From: Alteromonadaceae bacterium
GTDB taxonomy: Bacteria; Pseudomonadota; Gammaproteobacteria; Enterobacterales; Alteromonadaceae
Length of the DNA: 64,000 bases
Assembly: GCA_014872785.1 (NCBI GenBank)
Contig: WKFJ01000057.1
Coordinates: 1-64,000 of the forward strand
Reading direction: 5' to 3'
Part shown: positions 42,687 through 50,866 of the stretch, one piece after another
Numbering within the stretch: position 1 is the first letter of the stretch
Layout: the number at the start of each line of letters is the position of its first letter
Made by a program: the position numbers and the translations under genes
Notes under the pieces: generated by a model
Told to the model about the DNA's origin: nothing
The model's database searches: none
The model's input: the letters and a program-made list of their open reading frames with translations, nothing else

Positions 42687-45302
42687 ATGCGCAAAGTTCT
42701 TATTTTTTCGGCACTGGTCGTGTCGATGGCTCTCACTTCATGTAGTGATAACAAACAGCCGCAAGAAACAAATGCAACGCCTGAAGATAAGGACATGTTG
42801 CATGTGGCATCGCCAGAGTGGCAAGACCAAATCATTTATTTTCTAATGATCGATCGTTTCAACGATGCCGTGCCAGAAAACAACGATATGGGCAAAGGTG
42901 AATATAACCCGACGCTTGAGAGTCACTATAACGGCGGTGATATTCCAGGGATAACCGCCCAATTGGATTATATTCAGAATCTCGGTGCTACCTCTATCTG
43001 GCTGACGCCGCCAGTGGCTAATCAGTGGTGGAGTAAAGACTCCAGTTATTCTGGCTATCATGGCTACTGGGCGCGAGACTTTAAAAAAGTTGATGAGCAT
43101 TACGGGACATTAGAAGATTACAAGGACTTATCTAAAGCGTTACATGCTCGTGGCATGTATTTGATTCAAGACATTGTGGTTAATCATACGGGGATATTTT
43201 TCGGTTATGAGGGGGAGTACGACCCCAATGATACCGCTAAAAACTTTGTCTTGTTTGAGCAAGGCGAGCAGTCTGCACCAGAGCAGGCACCATTCCATAT
43301 GGTGGATCGCAATAACCCAGAACATGCACAGGCTGGGATATACAATTGGACGCCCCTCGCGTCAGATTACCAAAGCCTGGAACAGCAATTTACGTATCAA
43401 TTGGGCAATCTGTCAGACTTGAACACTAAAAATCCGCAAGTTTTGGATGCGTTCAAAGACACCTACAACTACTGGATTGAAGAAGTGGGGGTTGATGCAT
43501 ACCGAATTGATACAGTGAAGTATGTAGAACACGAGTTTTGGCATCAGTTTTTACATGATGACGACGGTATTTACGCAAAAGCCAAATCATTAGGTAAGGA
43601 TCACTTTCTTACTTTCGGTGAAATCTTTGATTCTTCCCCGGCATTTTCTAACAGCGGCGAAAAGAAGGTCGCGAGTTTTTTAGGTACAAAAGACAAGCCT
43701 GAGTTGAATTCGGTGATTGGATTTCCGTTGTATTTTGAAATAGGTAACGTGTTGGGGGAAGGTAAGCCTTCAAAGCAGTTGGCCTATCGCTTGGAACGAC
43801 ACATGGATAGCTATCCAGATCCGTTTGTTATTCCCAACTTCATCGATAATCACGATACCAAACGCTTTCTCGCAGGGGCGAGCCAAGATGCGATGAAACA
43901 GGCGTTAGCGCTATTATTTACTATTCCTGGTATTCCCATTATCTATCAAGGCACAGAGCAAGCAATGACGGAAACGCGCCAGGCTATGTTTGCCGGTGGT
44001 TATCTTTCAGAGTCCTCACAGTTTGATCAAGAGTCTGAATTTTACAAGTTAATTCAGTCATTAGCAGCCCTTAGAAGCAGCGACAAATTGTTTTCGCGTG
44101 GCGATTTACAAGTGCTAGCCTCCGATGAATCGGGGCCAGGGATTTTAGCCTATAAACGCCAATATCAGGGGCGCAGTGCAATTGTTTTGTTAAACACTGC
44201 AGACAACACAATTTTGCTAAATGGTTTACGCAGTGGCTATTCACCAGGAACGCAGCTCAAAGTCTTGTTTGGGGATACGGGTTTGGCGGTTCCTGGCATA
44301 AGTAGCAACGGGGCTTTAAGCATGGAGCTACCGGCACGTAGTATTTTAGTGATAACCGATTCTGGTTCGGTTAACGCAGAAGTGTCGGCAGAAAATGATG
44401 ATGTGGTTATCAATTTTGACGAAAGAATTGATGGTGAAGAGTTTACTCGTGATATTCAGCTGAACGGAGAAATCACTCAAGCCAATGCCAAACTGAAACT
44501 GATCTTAAATGGCAATCTTGATAAAGCGATTGCGTTTAATAGTGACGCACAAGGTAAGTGGCAGGTGACCTTGCCGGTTCGTAATTTAGGCGTCACCAAA
44601 TACAGTGCAGAAGTGTATGCGCCTGAATTTGGTGTGGTAACTGATAGGCAGTTCTTCAGCACTAGAGTTGACATGCCTGAGCTTTCCGCAAAAGTGAAAG
44701 ACCCTAATGATGATGCGGTTGGGTTTGATGGTAAGTACTTACCTCCAAAACAGTCAGCCAGTAATGGGCAAATGGAAATCCTCGCTGCCAAGGCGGAAGC
44801 GGCCGGCGCCAATTTGCGCATTACTCTAGATATGAAGAACGTGACCGATGTTTGGGCGCCAGCGAATGGTTTTGACAATGTAAGTTTTACTACCTTTTTT
44901 GATTTGCCTGAGACGGTAGGGACGAAAGTATTACCCATTGTAAACGCGCGTATGCCAGGCAGTTTGCATTGGGTAATGGCGCACGTGGCCTATGGTTGGG
45001 GCAACTATATGTACCGTTCAAACAATGCCTCTGTGCATGAAGCTGGAGATAAGATAGGGGTCTCGCCGACGATTGATGTGGACAAAGAAAACAACCGCAT
45101 TGTGTTTACCTACCGCGGTGATTTAATCGGTGTTGAGCGTTGGAATGAAGCCAAGATATATATCACTACTTGGGATATTTCAGGTGAAGGCGTTTACCGC
45201 GATATTTCCCCATCAGGCGGTGAGTGGCAATTTGCCGGCGCAGACCGAGAGGCGCCTATGGTGTTAGATAGTGTGTTTTTAGAGTTGAATAACACTTATT
45301 AG
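42687..45302 (+). CDS. GH13 alpha-amylase family lipoprotein
   Basis: An 871-residue glycoside hydrolase with a lipoprotein signal, lipobox ALTSC with Cys at residue 19. The (beta/alpha)8 barrel has all three catalytic carboxylates: nucleophile D275 (DAYRIDTVKYV), acid/base E312 (FGEIFD) and D390 (FIDNHDTKR); DIVVNH at 162-167 is conserved region I. After the barrel (to about 480) come a beta-sandwich domain and about 330 residues of C-terminal domains, including a glucodextranase-like part with carbohydrate-binding features. It likely acts on starch or other alpha-glucans at the cell surface. The esterase gene follows in an operon. Confidence 0.93.
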   Translation: MRKVLIFSALVVSMALTSCSDNKQPQETNATPEDKDMLHVASPEWQDQIIYFLMIDRFNDAVPENNDMGKGEYNPTLESHYNGGDIPGITAQLDYIQNLGATSIWLTPPVANQWWSKDSSYSGYHGYWARDFKKVDEHYGTLEDYKDLSKALHARGMYLIQDIVVNHTGIFFGYEGEYDPNDTAKNFVLFEQGEQSAPEQAPFHMVDRNNPEHAQAGIYNWTPLASDYQSLEQQFTYQLGNLSDLNTKNPQVLDAFKDTYNYWIEEVGVDAYRIDTVKYVEHEFWHQFLHDDDGIYAKAKSLGKDHFLTFGEIFDSSPAFSNSGEKKVASFLGTKDKPELNSVIGFPLYFEIGNVLGEGKPSKQLAYRLERHMDSYPDPFVIPNFIDNHDTKRFLAGASQDAMKQALALLFTIPGIPIIYQGTEQAMTETRQAMFAGGYLSESSQFDQESEFYKLIQSLAALRSSDKLFSRGDLQVLASDESGPGILAYKRQYQGRSAIVLLNTADNTILLNGLRSGYSPGTQLKVLFGDTGLAVPGISSNGALSMELPARSILVITDSGSVNAEVSAENDDVVINFDERIDGEEFTRDIQLNGEITQANAKLKLILNGNLDKAIAFNSDAQGKWQVTLPVRNLGVTKYSAEVYAPEFGVVTDRQFFSTRVDMPELSAKVKDPNDDAVGFDGKYLPPKQSASNGQMEILAAKAEAAGANLRITLDMKNVTDVWAPANGFDNVSFTTFFDLPETVGTKVLPIVNARMPGSLHWVMAHVAYGWGNYMYRSNNASVHEAGDKIGVSPTIDVDKENNRIVFTYRGDLIGVERWNEAKIYITTWDISGEGVYRDISPSGGEWQFAGADREAPMVLDSVFLELNNTY

Positions 45303-45325
45303 ACATTCTCATTAGGAGATGATTT

Positions 45326-46246
45326 ATGCGAATTTTTCTATTGCTGAGCACACTAATCTTCACAATGCAGGTAGATGCCGTGAATTTGTTCGCCGGTAAA
45401 CTCGACAAATACGCACCTTTTGACTCAGAGTACTTCGACAACAAAGAAATTCATGTCTGGCTGCCTGAGGGGTACAGCAACGCTAAAAAGTATGCAGTAC
45501 TGTACATGCATGATGGTCAACATTTATTTGATGCGAGCCTAACTTGGAATGGGCAAGAGTGGGGAGTAGATGAAGTTGCCTCTGTGTTGCAGTCAACCGG
45601 ACAAACTAAAGATTTTATTGTTGTTGGTATTTTCAACGGCAATGTAGGTGGCAGAGTAGAACGTCACAATCAATACTTTCCTCAGAAAGTATTTGAAAGT
45701 TTACCTGATGAAACGCAACGCATGCTGCTCAAGCGTGGTCGCAATGATTCATTAGTATTTAATGGTGCTCTGCAATCTGACAACTATTTGAAATTTTTAG
45801 TGAAGGAACTCAAGCCCTTTATTGATAAGCAATATTCTGTGCACACGGATAAAGAAAACACCGTTATTGCCGGTTCAAGTATGGGCGGATTGATCTCGAT
45901 GTACGCCATCAGCGAATATCCAGAGGTATTTGGTGCTGCTGCATGCATATCAACACATTGGCTTGGTGTAGCGCCGCAAGATAAGGACTTAATTCCCCCG
46001 TATTTTTTCGCTTATATGCAGGAACACTTGCCAGATCCAGGTAGCCATCGTCTGTATTTCGATTATGGAACTGAGACGCTCGACCAATTTTATCCACCGC
46101 TGCAGGCCAAGGCCGATGAATTGTTAAAGGCGCGCGGCTACGGCAGTAAAAACTGGGTGACAAAAGCGTTTCCTGGCGCTGCACACGACGAAGATAGTTG
46201 GAGAAAGCGTTTGCATATTCCATTACTGTTTTTACTCGGTAAATAG
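45326..46246 (+). CDS. Exported esterase of the esterase D/IroE type
   Basis: A 306-residue protein with a signal peptide of about 18 residues and the PF00756-type esterase fold. The motif LYMHDGQHLFD at about 59-69 and the nucleophile elbow G183-S-S185-M-G-G are intact; His in AAHDEDSW near residue 289 and an acidic residue before it complete the triad. It lies 23 nt after the amylase with AGGAGATG just upstream of its ATG, so the two are likely coexpressed. Removing acyl groups from polysaccharide or its products would fit that pairing but is not proven. Confidence 0.9.
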   Translation: MRIFLLLSTLIFTMQVDAVNLFAGKLDKYAPFDSEYFDNKEIHVWLPEGYSNAKKYAVLYMHDGQHLFDASLTWNGQEWGVDEVASVLQSTGQTKDFIVVGIFNGNVGGRVERHNQYFPQKVFESLPDETQRMLLKRGRNDSLVFNGALQSDNYLKFLVKELKPFIDKQYSVHTDKENTVIAGSSMGGLISMYAISEYPEVFGAAACISTHWLGVAPQDKDLIPPYFFAYMQEHLPDPGSHRLYFDYGTETLDQFYPPLQAKADELLKARGYGSKNWVTKAFPGAAHDEDSWRKRLHIPLLFLLGK

Positions 46247-46259
46247 TCAACCTAGTTTG

Positions 46260-46301
46260 GCCTGAAGTACTCTGGCAACTTGCAATGACAGTACTTCAGG
46301 C
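46260..46301. repeat. 12-bp inverted repeat after the esterase gene
   Basis: GCCTGAAGTACT (46260-46271) and AGTACTTCAGGC (46290-46301) form a perfect stem around an 18-nt loop, 13 nt after the esterase stop. No T-run follows, so it is either a Rho-type 3' stability structure or an operator. Confidence 0.5.
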
Positions 46302-46356
46302 GTTAATTCGCCCCACCGCATAGTAGTTTACAAATTCATTGGTATAGTGCCGCCCG

Positions 46357-46381
46357 CACCAGATAGGCTGGTGGTATTTTT
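46357..46381 (+). terminator. Hairpin with T-run before the alaE gene
   Basis: CACCAG (46357-46362) pairs with CTGGTG (46368-46373) over a 5-nt loop, followed by GTATTTTTA. It is short but terminator-like. It sits 18 nt before the alanine exporter start, so it either ends the esterase transcript or attenuates alaE. Confidence 0.45.
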
Positions 46382-46398
46382 ACGATGGAAGACTGGCT

Positions 46399-46869
46399 TT
46401 GCAATCGAACACGCAGACGACAACCTTGGCTAACGCGAACACCAAATGGCGACAAACGCTAATCGACATTTGGGCGATGAATAGCTTTTCCTATGTTGTT
46501 TCCTTACCTATTGAAATTGTTATCGCGGGCATGTCTTGGCAGGAGCATTTTCAGGTGCGGTTTGCGGCATTGATTTTAAATACTCTTGTTGCTCGACCAT
46601 TTGGTATGTGGCGTGATTTTGTCATGCATAAAACAACAACCAATGAAAACAGTAGCTTTTTGAAGAAGTATTTTTGCGACACCCTAATTTTCCTTTCATT
46701 TCAGATGCCGTTGTATGTGGGCAACATGATACTAGGCGGCGCAAGTTGGTTGGAAATTGGCAAAGCCGCGCTAACGGTTTCCCTCATTGCTGGATTATTG
46801 GGACGCCCTTACGGAATGTATCTTGATTTTCTTAACCAGCGTTTCACACCTAAAACGACTTCTAATTAA
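46399..46869 (+). CDS. alaE: L-alanine exporter
   Basis: A 156-residue inner-membrane protein matching AlaE, which exports surplus alanine. Conserved features include RQTLIDIWAM near the start, MSWQEHFQVRF, VARPFGMWRDFVM and GRPYGMYLDF, with four hydrophobic segments. Only a TTG at 46399 fits (GGAAG 7 nt upstream); an ATG at 46385 is out of frame. It is followed 12 nt later by an Asp/Glu racemase gene, hinting at handling of D/L-amino acids. Confidence 0.92.
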   Translation: MQSNTQTTTLANANTKWRQTLIDIWAMNSFSYVVSLPIEIVIAGMSWQEHFQVRFAALILNTLVARPFGMWRDFVMHKTTTNENSSFLKKYFCDTLIFLSFQMPLYVGNMILGGASWLEIGKAALTVSLIAGLLGRPYGMYLDFLNQRFTPKTTSN

Positions 46870-46881
46870 TGTGGATATGAC

Positions 46882-47574
46882 ATGACTAATTCTCACGATT
46901 TAATTTTTAACGCCATATCTCAATCCTCGAAGTGTATTGGCGTTATTGCAGGTACTAAAACGGACACTCAGTTTGGTCTTAATTACCTGGAGAATCATGA
47001 TATTAAAGGCGTTGGTTTACCTATTTCAACAAACCCTCAGTCGCAAACCCAGCTACAGGCACTCGATAAAGAAGCACTGACCCAACTTGTATTGGATTCT
47101 TTGCATAAACTGGCTGATGCTGGTGCCGATTGCGCCATGATTTATTGTAATTCATTAAGTGGTGCCATCGATCTTGAGCGCGTGAAGCAGAACAGTGAAC
47201 TCAAAGTCGTGTCACCTTTTGATGTATATGAAGAGCTAACACACCATTATCGTAATTTTGGTTTACTGGCGGCGAATTGTCAGAGTTGTGCCAATATTGA
47301 ACGTACTATATTGAAGTTTAATGCGACGGCAAAAGTCATAGGAATTGGCAATCTGCAAATGGTGGAAGATATCGAAGCAGGACTTGATCCTGACTTAATC
47401 GTTGATCTTCACGCAATGGAAGATCTGGTCAAAGCGTTGGTGAAAAGTGGGGTGCAGATCCTGATCTTGGGATGTACCCATTTTGATTACTTTTTTGAAC
47501 AGTTAAAACAACGCTCTGATGGCATCAGATTGTTTTTACCCTCTGAGCGTATGCTGGAAATCCTAACGACGTAA
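46882..47574 (+). CDS. Aspartate/glutamate racemase family protein
   Basis: A 230-residue enzyme of the Asp/Glu racemase superfamily, which uses two cysteines for proton exchange without cofactor. C89 (MIYCNSLSG) and C198 (ILGCTHFDYFF) are the expected pair, and the two-domain repeat is visible. It could interconvert L/D-aspartate or L/D-glutamate, or be a related hydantoin or maleate enzyme; the sequence does not decide. It follows alaE in the same transcript unit. Confidence 0.88.
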   Translation: MTNSHDLIFNAISQSSKCIGVIAGTKTDTQFGLNYLENHDIKGVGLPISTNPQSQTQLQALDKEALTQLVLDSLHKLADAGADCAMIYCNSLSGAIDLERVKQNSELKVVSPFDVYEELTHHYRNFGLLAANCQSCANIERTILKFNATAKVIGIGNLQMVEDIEAGLDPDLIVDLHAMEDLVKALVKSGVQILILGCTHFDYFFEQLKQRSDGIRLFLPSERMLEILTT

Positions 47575-47857
47575 GATGTTCTTCACGTCAGAAAAAGGCT
47601 AAAAAATAGCCCAAATTAGCAATTTTTTTTTGAGGGGGTTTGACCTAATTTTTAATTGAGGTTTAAACACCACAATCTAATTTTGCTCACTCAAATAAAA
47701 CGAATGTTTTGTTGCTACTAAAAATCACTGTATTTGTTAATAATTTGTAAACTTTACTTTCCTTGTTATGAGCGTTTGGATGTCGAGGCGAGGGCTTGGT
47801 TTGTTGAATTAATGAGGGTAAAACCCTTCAAAACAATAACAACAGATAAGTGAAATT

Positions 47858-49681
47858 ATGCAAATGTCAGAACAAATTGCCCAGGCCAAAGTCCTGTCCC
47901 CTAAAAGAAATACGTCCAATGCCACCACAGTATCTCAACTCGCTGAGGAGCAACTTGCCCACTTTGGTATCGACGCCAGCACCGACTACGGCAAGAGCCT
48001 TTTTGATGCAGCCTCGCATTTATATCAAGCACAAATTGATATCAACAATTTGTGGCAGGTGACGAGCCGCACGCTAGAGAATTTAGACAGAAAAGACAAA
48101 ATAGCCTACTTCAATGCCAAGAAGTTCTTGTCATTTCAAATAGCAAAAGTATTGGATACCCTACAAAACCCGTTTCGCGCGACGTTCCAAAGTTTGCAGC
48201 AGCAAACCGGATCTCAGGTAGCAAAGACACACTATCCATTATTCGATAATACGACTGCTTTATTTTCGGCGACACCCGTAATAGTGCGCACAGCGACGTA
48301 CGTTTACGCCTGTACAGAATGGGTAGACGATGCTTTTCAAGGAAAGGAAGCGACGCATCAAATATACTCTCGCTTGTTGAATCCTACTAACATTTCGCTT
48401 GCTAATGCCGTGGTGGAGATGGAAGCTGGCCCTTACGCTGCAGATTATCTCGCCTGGAACTTTAACTCAGGTATGGCCGCAATCGACGCTATGCTGTCGA
48501 ATGTTTTGAGCCATGGCGATGTACTTATTGTATCTCGCAACGTGTATGGTGGTGTGTATCAGTTGTTACACGATTTCTTCGCGCGTAAGAACCGTTTGGA
48601 CATCCAAATTGAGTGGTTTGATGGTTACGATGCCCAAAGTTTTGAAACCTTCTTAGCTGAGGTAAAAGCCAAGCACGCGGACAGACTTAACTACCACGAC
48701 TTACATGTATATATCGAATCACCTTGTAATCCACATGGTTATGTATTGGATGTCGCAGGCATCTGTAAAGTCGCTCACCAAGATGATCACCTGGTGATGC
48801 TAGATTCTACGCTAGCAACGCCTGTTTTGCATCAGCCACTGCAGCGTTCAGACAAGCGTGAGCGTCCTGATTACGTAGTACACAGTTATACCAAAGATAT
48901 GTGTGGTAGTGGCGCAACCACAGCGGGTGTGGTTATCGCAGAGACTTGGCGTATGTTCCAAGCGAAAGGCCAAACTGTAAACGGTTACGATTGGTCACGC
49001 ACTATGTTCTGGGATGTGTACTACATTAAAGGCGCATTTTTGGATTCTGAAAAAGCATTCGATGTGTTAACCGGGATGAAGACATTAGAACAACGTATTT
49101 TATCCAAGAGTATCAATACACAAGTATTAAGTGAGTTTTTCAACTCGCATTCTCAAATCAATGTCCATTGTCACAGCATTGATTCCAATATGAACGCATC
49201 GATTCGCAAGAATCAACTGCGACATGGTTGGCCATGTGCTCTGTTCACTTTGGACATGGAAGGTACTGATATTGAAAGAGAAACCTTTGTGCGTTTCTTT
49301 GATGCCTTAGAGCCGGCATTTAGCCATCAAGTGAGTATCGGCCAGAATAACACCATAATTTTGTGCCCCGCGCTTACCTCGCACTCTGAAATGGGTGACA
49401 AAGAGCAAAAAGAAGCGGGTATATACCTCACTACGATGCGTGTTGCTGTGGGTACGGAAAACATCAAAGAGCTCATTGCGCACTTTATCAATGTAGCTAG
49501 ATTGCACATCGACCCAGTACAACCGGGATTCAGTGATCAGTTTATGGCGCCAGAAAAAGTGGATGCGCTTTACGAGAAAGTAGCCGCTACCTTCTGTGGC
49601 CAGCATTACTCGAGCACGGCACCGCTGCGCCAATTAATGAGTGGTAAATTTGATGAGACACAGGGAAGCAATGTTGCTTAA
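47858..49681 (+). CDS. Cys/Met-metabolism type PLP enzyme with a long N-terminal extension
   Basis: A 607-residue enzyme whose residues from about 135 onward match the cystathionine gamma-lyase/synthase class: YSRLLNPT at 170-177, SGMAAIDAML at 204-213, D316, and the PLP lysine K346 in SYTKDMCGSG. The first 135 residues are an added helical domain, making it about 200 residues longer than usual members (about 400). The reaction may be gamma-elimination, gamma-replacement or something new. The ATG at 47858 is used; 47864 is an alternative. A strong terminator follows. It is preceded by a 283-nt AT-rich gap without recognisable riboswitch. Confidence 0.88.
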   Translation: MQMSEQIAQAKVLSPKRNTSNATTVSQLAEEQLAHFGIDASTDYGKSLFDAASHLYQAQIDINNLWQVTSRTLENLDRKDKIAYFNAKKFLSFQIAKVLDTLQNPFRATFQSLQQQTGSQVAKTHYPLFDNTTALFSATPVIVRTATYVYACTEWVDDAFQGKEATHQIYSRLLNPTNISLANAVVEMEAGPYAADYLAWNFNSGMAAIDAMLSNVLSHGDVLIVSRNVYGGVYQLLHDFFARKNRLDIQIEWFDGYDAQSFETFLAEVKAKHADRLNYHDLHVYIESPCNPHGYVLDVAGICKVAHQDDHLVMLDSTLATPVLHQPLQRSDKRERPDYVVHSYTKDMCGSGATTAGVVIAETWRMFQAKGQTVNGYDWSRTMFWDVYYIKGAFLDSEKAFDVLTGMKTLEQRILSKSINTQVLSEFFNSHSQINVHCHSIDSNMNASIRKNQLRHGWPCALFTLDMEGTDIERETFVRFFDALEPAFSHQVSIGQNNTIILCPALTSHSEMGDKEQKEAGIYLTTMRVAVGTENIKELIAHFINVARLHIDPVQPGFSDQFMAPEKVDALYEKVAATFCGQHYSSTAPLRQLMSGKFDETQGSNVA

Positions 49682-49693
49682 CCGCAAAAGAAT

Positions 49694-49719
49694 AAAAAAA
49701 GCCCGAGAGGGCTTTTTTT
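49694..49719. terminator. Bidirectional terminator between the PLP enzyme and anmK
   Basis: A4-7 run, GCCC stem arm, GAGA loop, GGGC stem arm and a seven-T run form a compact intrinsic terminator usable on both strands between two convergent genes. It is 13 nt after the PLP gene stop and 23 nt from the anmK stop. Confidence 0.92.
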
Positions 49720-49741
49720 ATGTCCGAAATTTATTGTTTGG

Positions 49742-50854
49742 TTATTTAGCTTTGAATAAACCGCCCATGACGGCTTCTCTACTAGCGCCTGTGACAGCTG
49801 GTACATTTCCCGGAAGGTCGTGTTCATAGGCGTAAGCTAACCAAGCAAAGGCGATTGCCTCTACCGCATCGGGAGAAATGCCGATTTCTTGGGTGTTGGT
49901 AATTTTAACATTTGGTAAGGCATCAGCGAGTGCTTGCATAAGCTGTCCGTTATGAGCTCCGCCACCACACACGTAAACCGCATCGACCTTATCCAGTGCT
50001 TTTACCTGATCAGCGATACTTGTGGAGGTCAGGTGCACTAGTGTTGCTTGTACATCCTCTGGCGATAACTCTTCGGCCTGCACCATTAATAATTGTTGTA
50101 ACCATTCAAGATTAAACTGTTCCTGTCCGGTACTTTTAGGCGCCTGTGATTTAAAATAAGGGAGGCTTAATAAGCTTTTTAGCAGTGGATAATGGCATTG
50201 TCCTGTCGCTGCCCACTGTCCGTTGTCATCGTACTCTTTACCCGTGTGCAACTTGCACCAAGCGTCCATTAGCCCGTTACCAGGCCCTGTGTCAAAGCCC
50301 ATGACATTATTTGGCTCGTTCGCGGGTAGGTAAGTGATATTGGCGATACCACCAATATTCAGCACCACACGACTTTCTCTCTCGTCAGCAAATACTGCTT
50401 TGTGAAAGGCCGGTACCATTGGTGCACCTTGACCGCCTAGCGCGATGTCTTTTTTGCGAAAATCAGCAACAACATCAATATTGGTCATACTGGCAATAGT
50501 ATTGGCATCACCAAGCTGTACACTAAATCCCGAATCTCCATTTGGATGATGACGCACGGTTTGGCCGTGGCTGCCAACGAGTGTAATGTCGGCAGGTTTT
50601 AAATTTGTTTCGGCCAACAAAGCATTAACACAGTCGGCAAAGTGTTTGCCTACGTTGCGGTCATTTTTGCCCAATCGGTAGACTTCATTACTGGCTGGTT
50701 TTTGCAGTGATTTCAGTTCAGCTAATAAGTCATTAGGGTACGGAAAGGTTTTGAATGCGAGGGTTTTCACCTTTTCAGACGTGATTTCAGCAATGACGGT
50801 ATCGACGCCGTCCATACTGGTGCCGGAGATCAAGCCTACGTAATAATTGTTCAT
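49742..50854 (-). CDS. anmK: Anhydro-N-acetylmuramic acid kinase
   Basis: AnmK phosphorylates and opens 1,6-anhydro-MurNAc in murein recycling. The 370-residue protein has the family signatures GLISGTSMDGVDTVI at 8-22, GSHGQTVRHHP, GGIANITYLP and DTGPGNGLMDAW. It lies 12 nt after the M23 endopeptidase gene on the same strand, so cell-wall remodelling and recycling genes form one unit next to tyrS, an arrangement known in Alteromonadales. The ATG at 50854 matches the family. Confidence 0.97.
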   Translation of the reverse strand: MNNYYVGLISGTSMDGVDTVIAEITSEKVKTLAFKTFPYPNDLLAELKSLQKPASNEVYRLGKNDRNVGKHFADCVNALLAETNLKPADITLVGSHGQTVRHHPNGDSGFSVQLGDANTIASMTNIDVVADFRKKDIALGGQGAPMVPAFHKAVFADERESRVVLNIGGIANITYLPANEPNNVMGFDTGPGNGLMDAWCKLHTGKEYDDNGQWAATGQCHYPLLKSLLSLPYFKSQAPKSTGQEQFNLEWLQQLLMVQAEELSPEDVQATLVHLTSTSIADQVKALDKVDAVYVCGGGAHNGQLMQALADALPNVKITNTQEIGISPDAVEAIAFAWLAYAYEHDLPGNVPAVTGASREAVMGGLFKAK

Positions 50855-50866
50855 CGGAAATGTCTC

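Noticed and set aside
46327..46348. TTTACA and TATAGT as a promoter for alaE
   Set aside because: The spacing is only 10 nt, too short for a sigma-70 promoter.
47575..47857. Riboswitch or MetJ site upstream of the PLP enzyme
   Set aside because: No SAM riboswitch helices and no AGACGTCT-like repeats were found; only A- and T-runs with a weak stem near 47595-47609.
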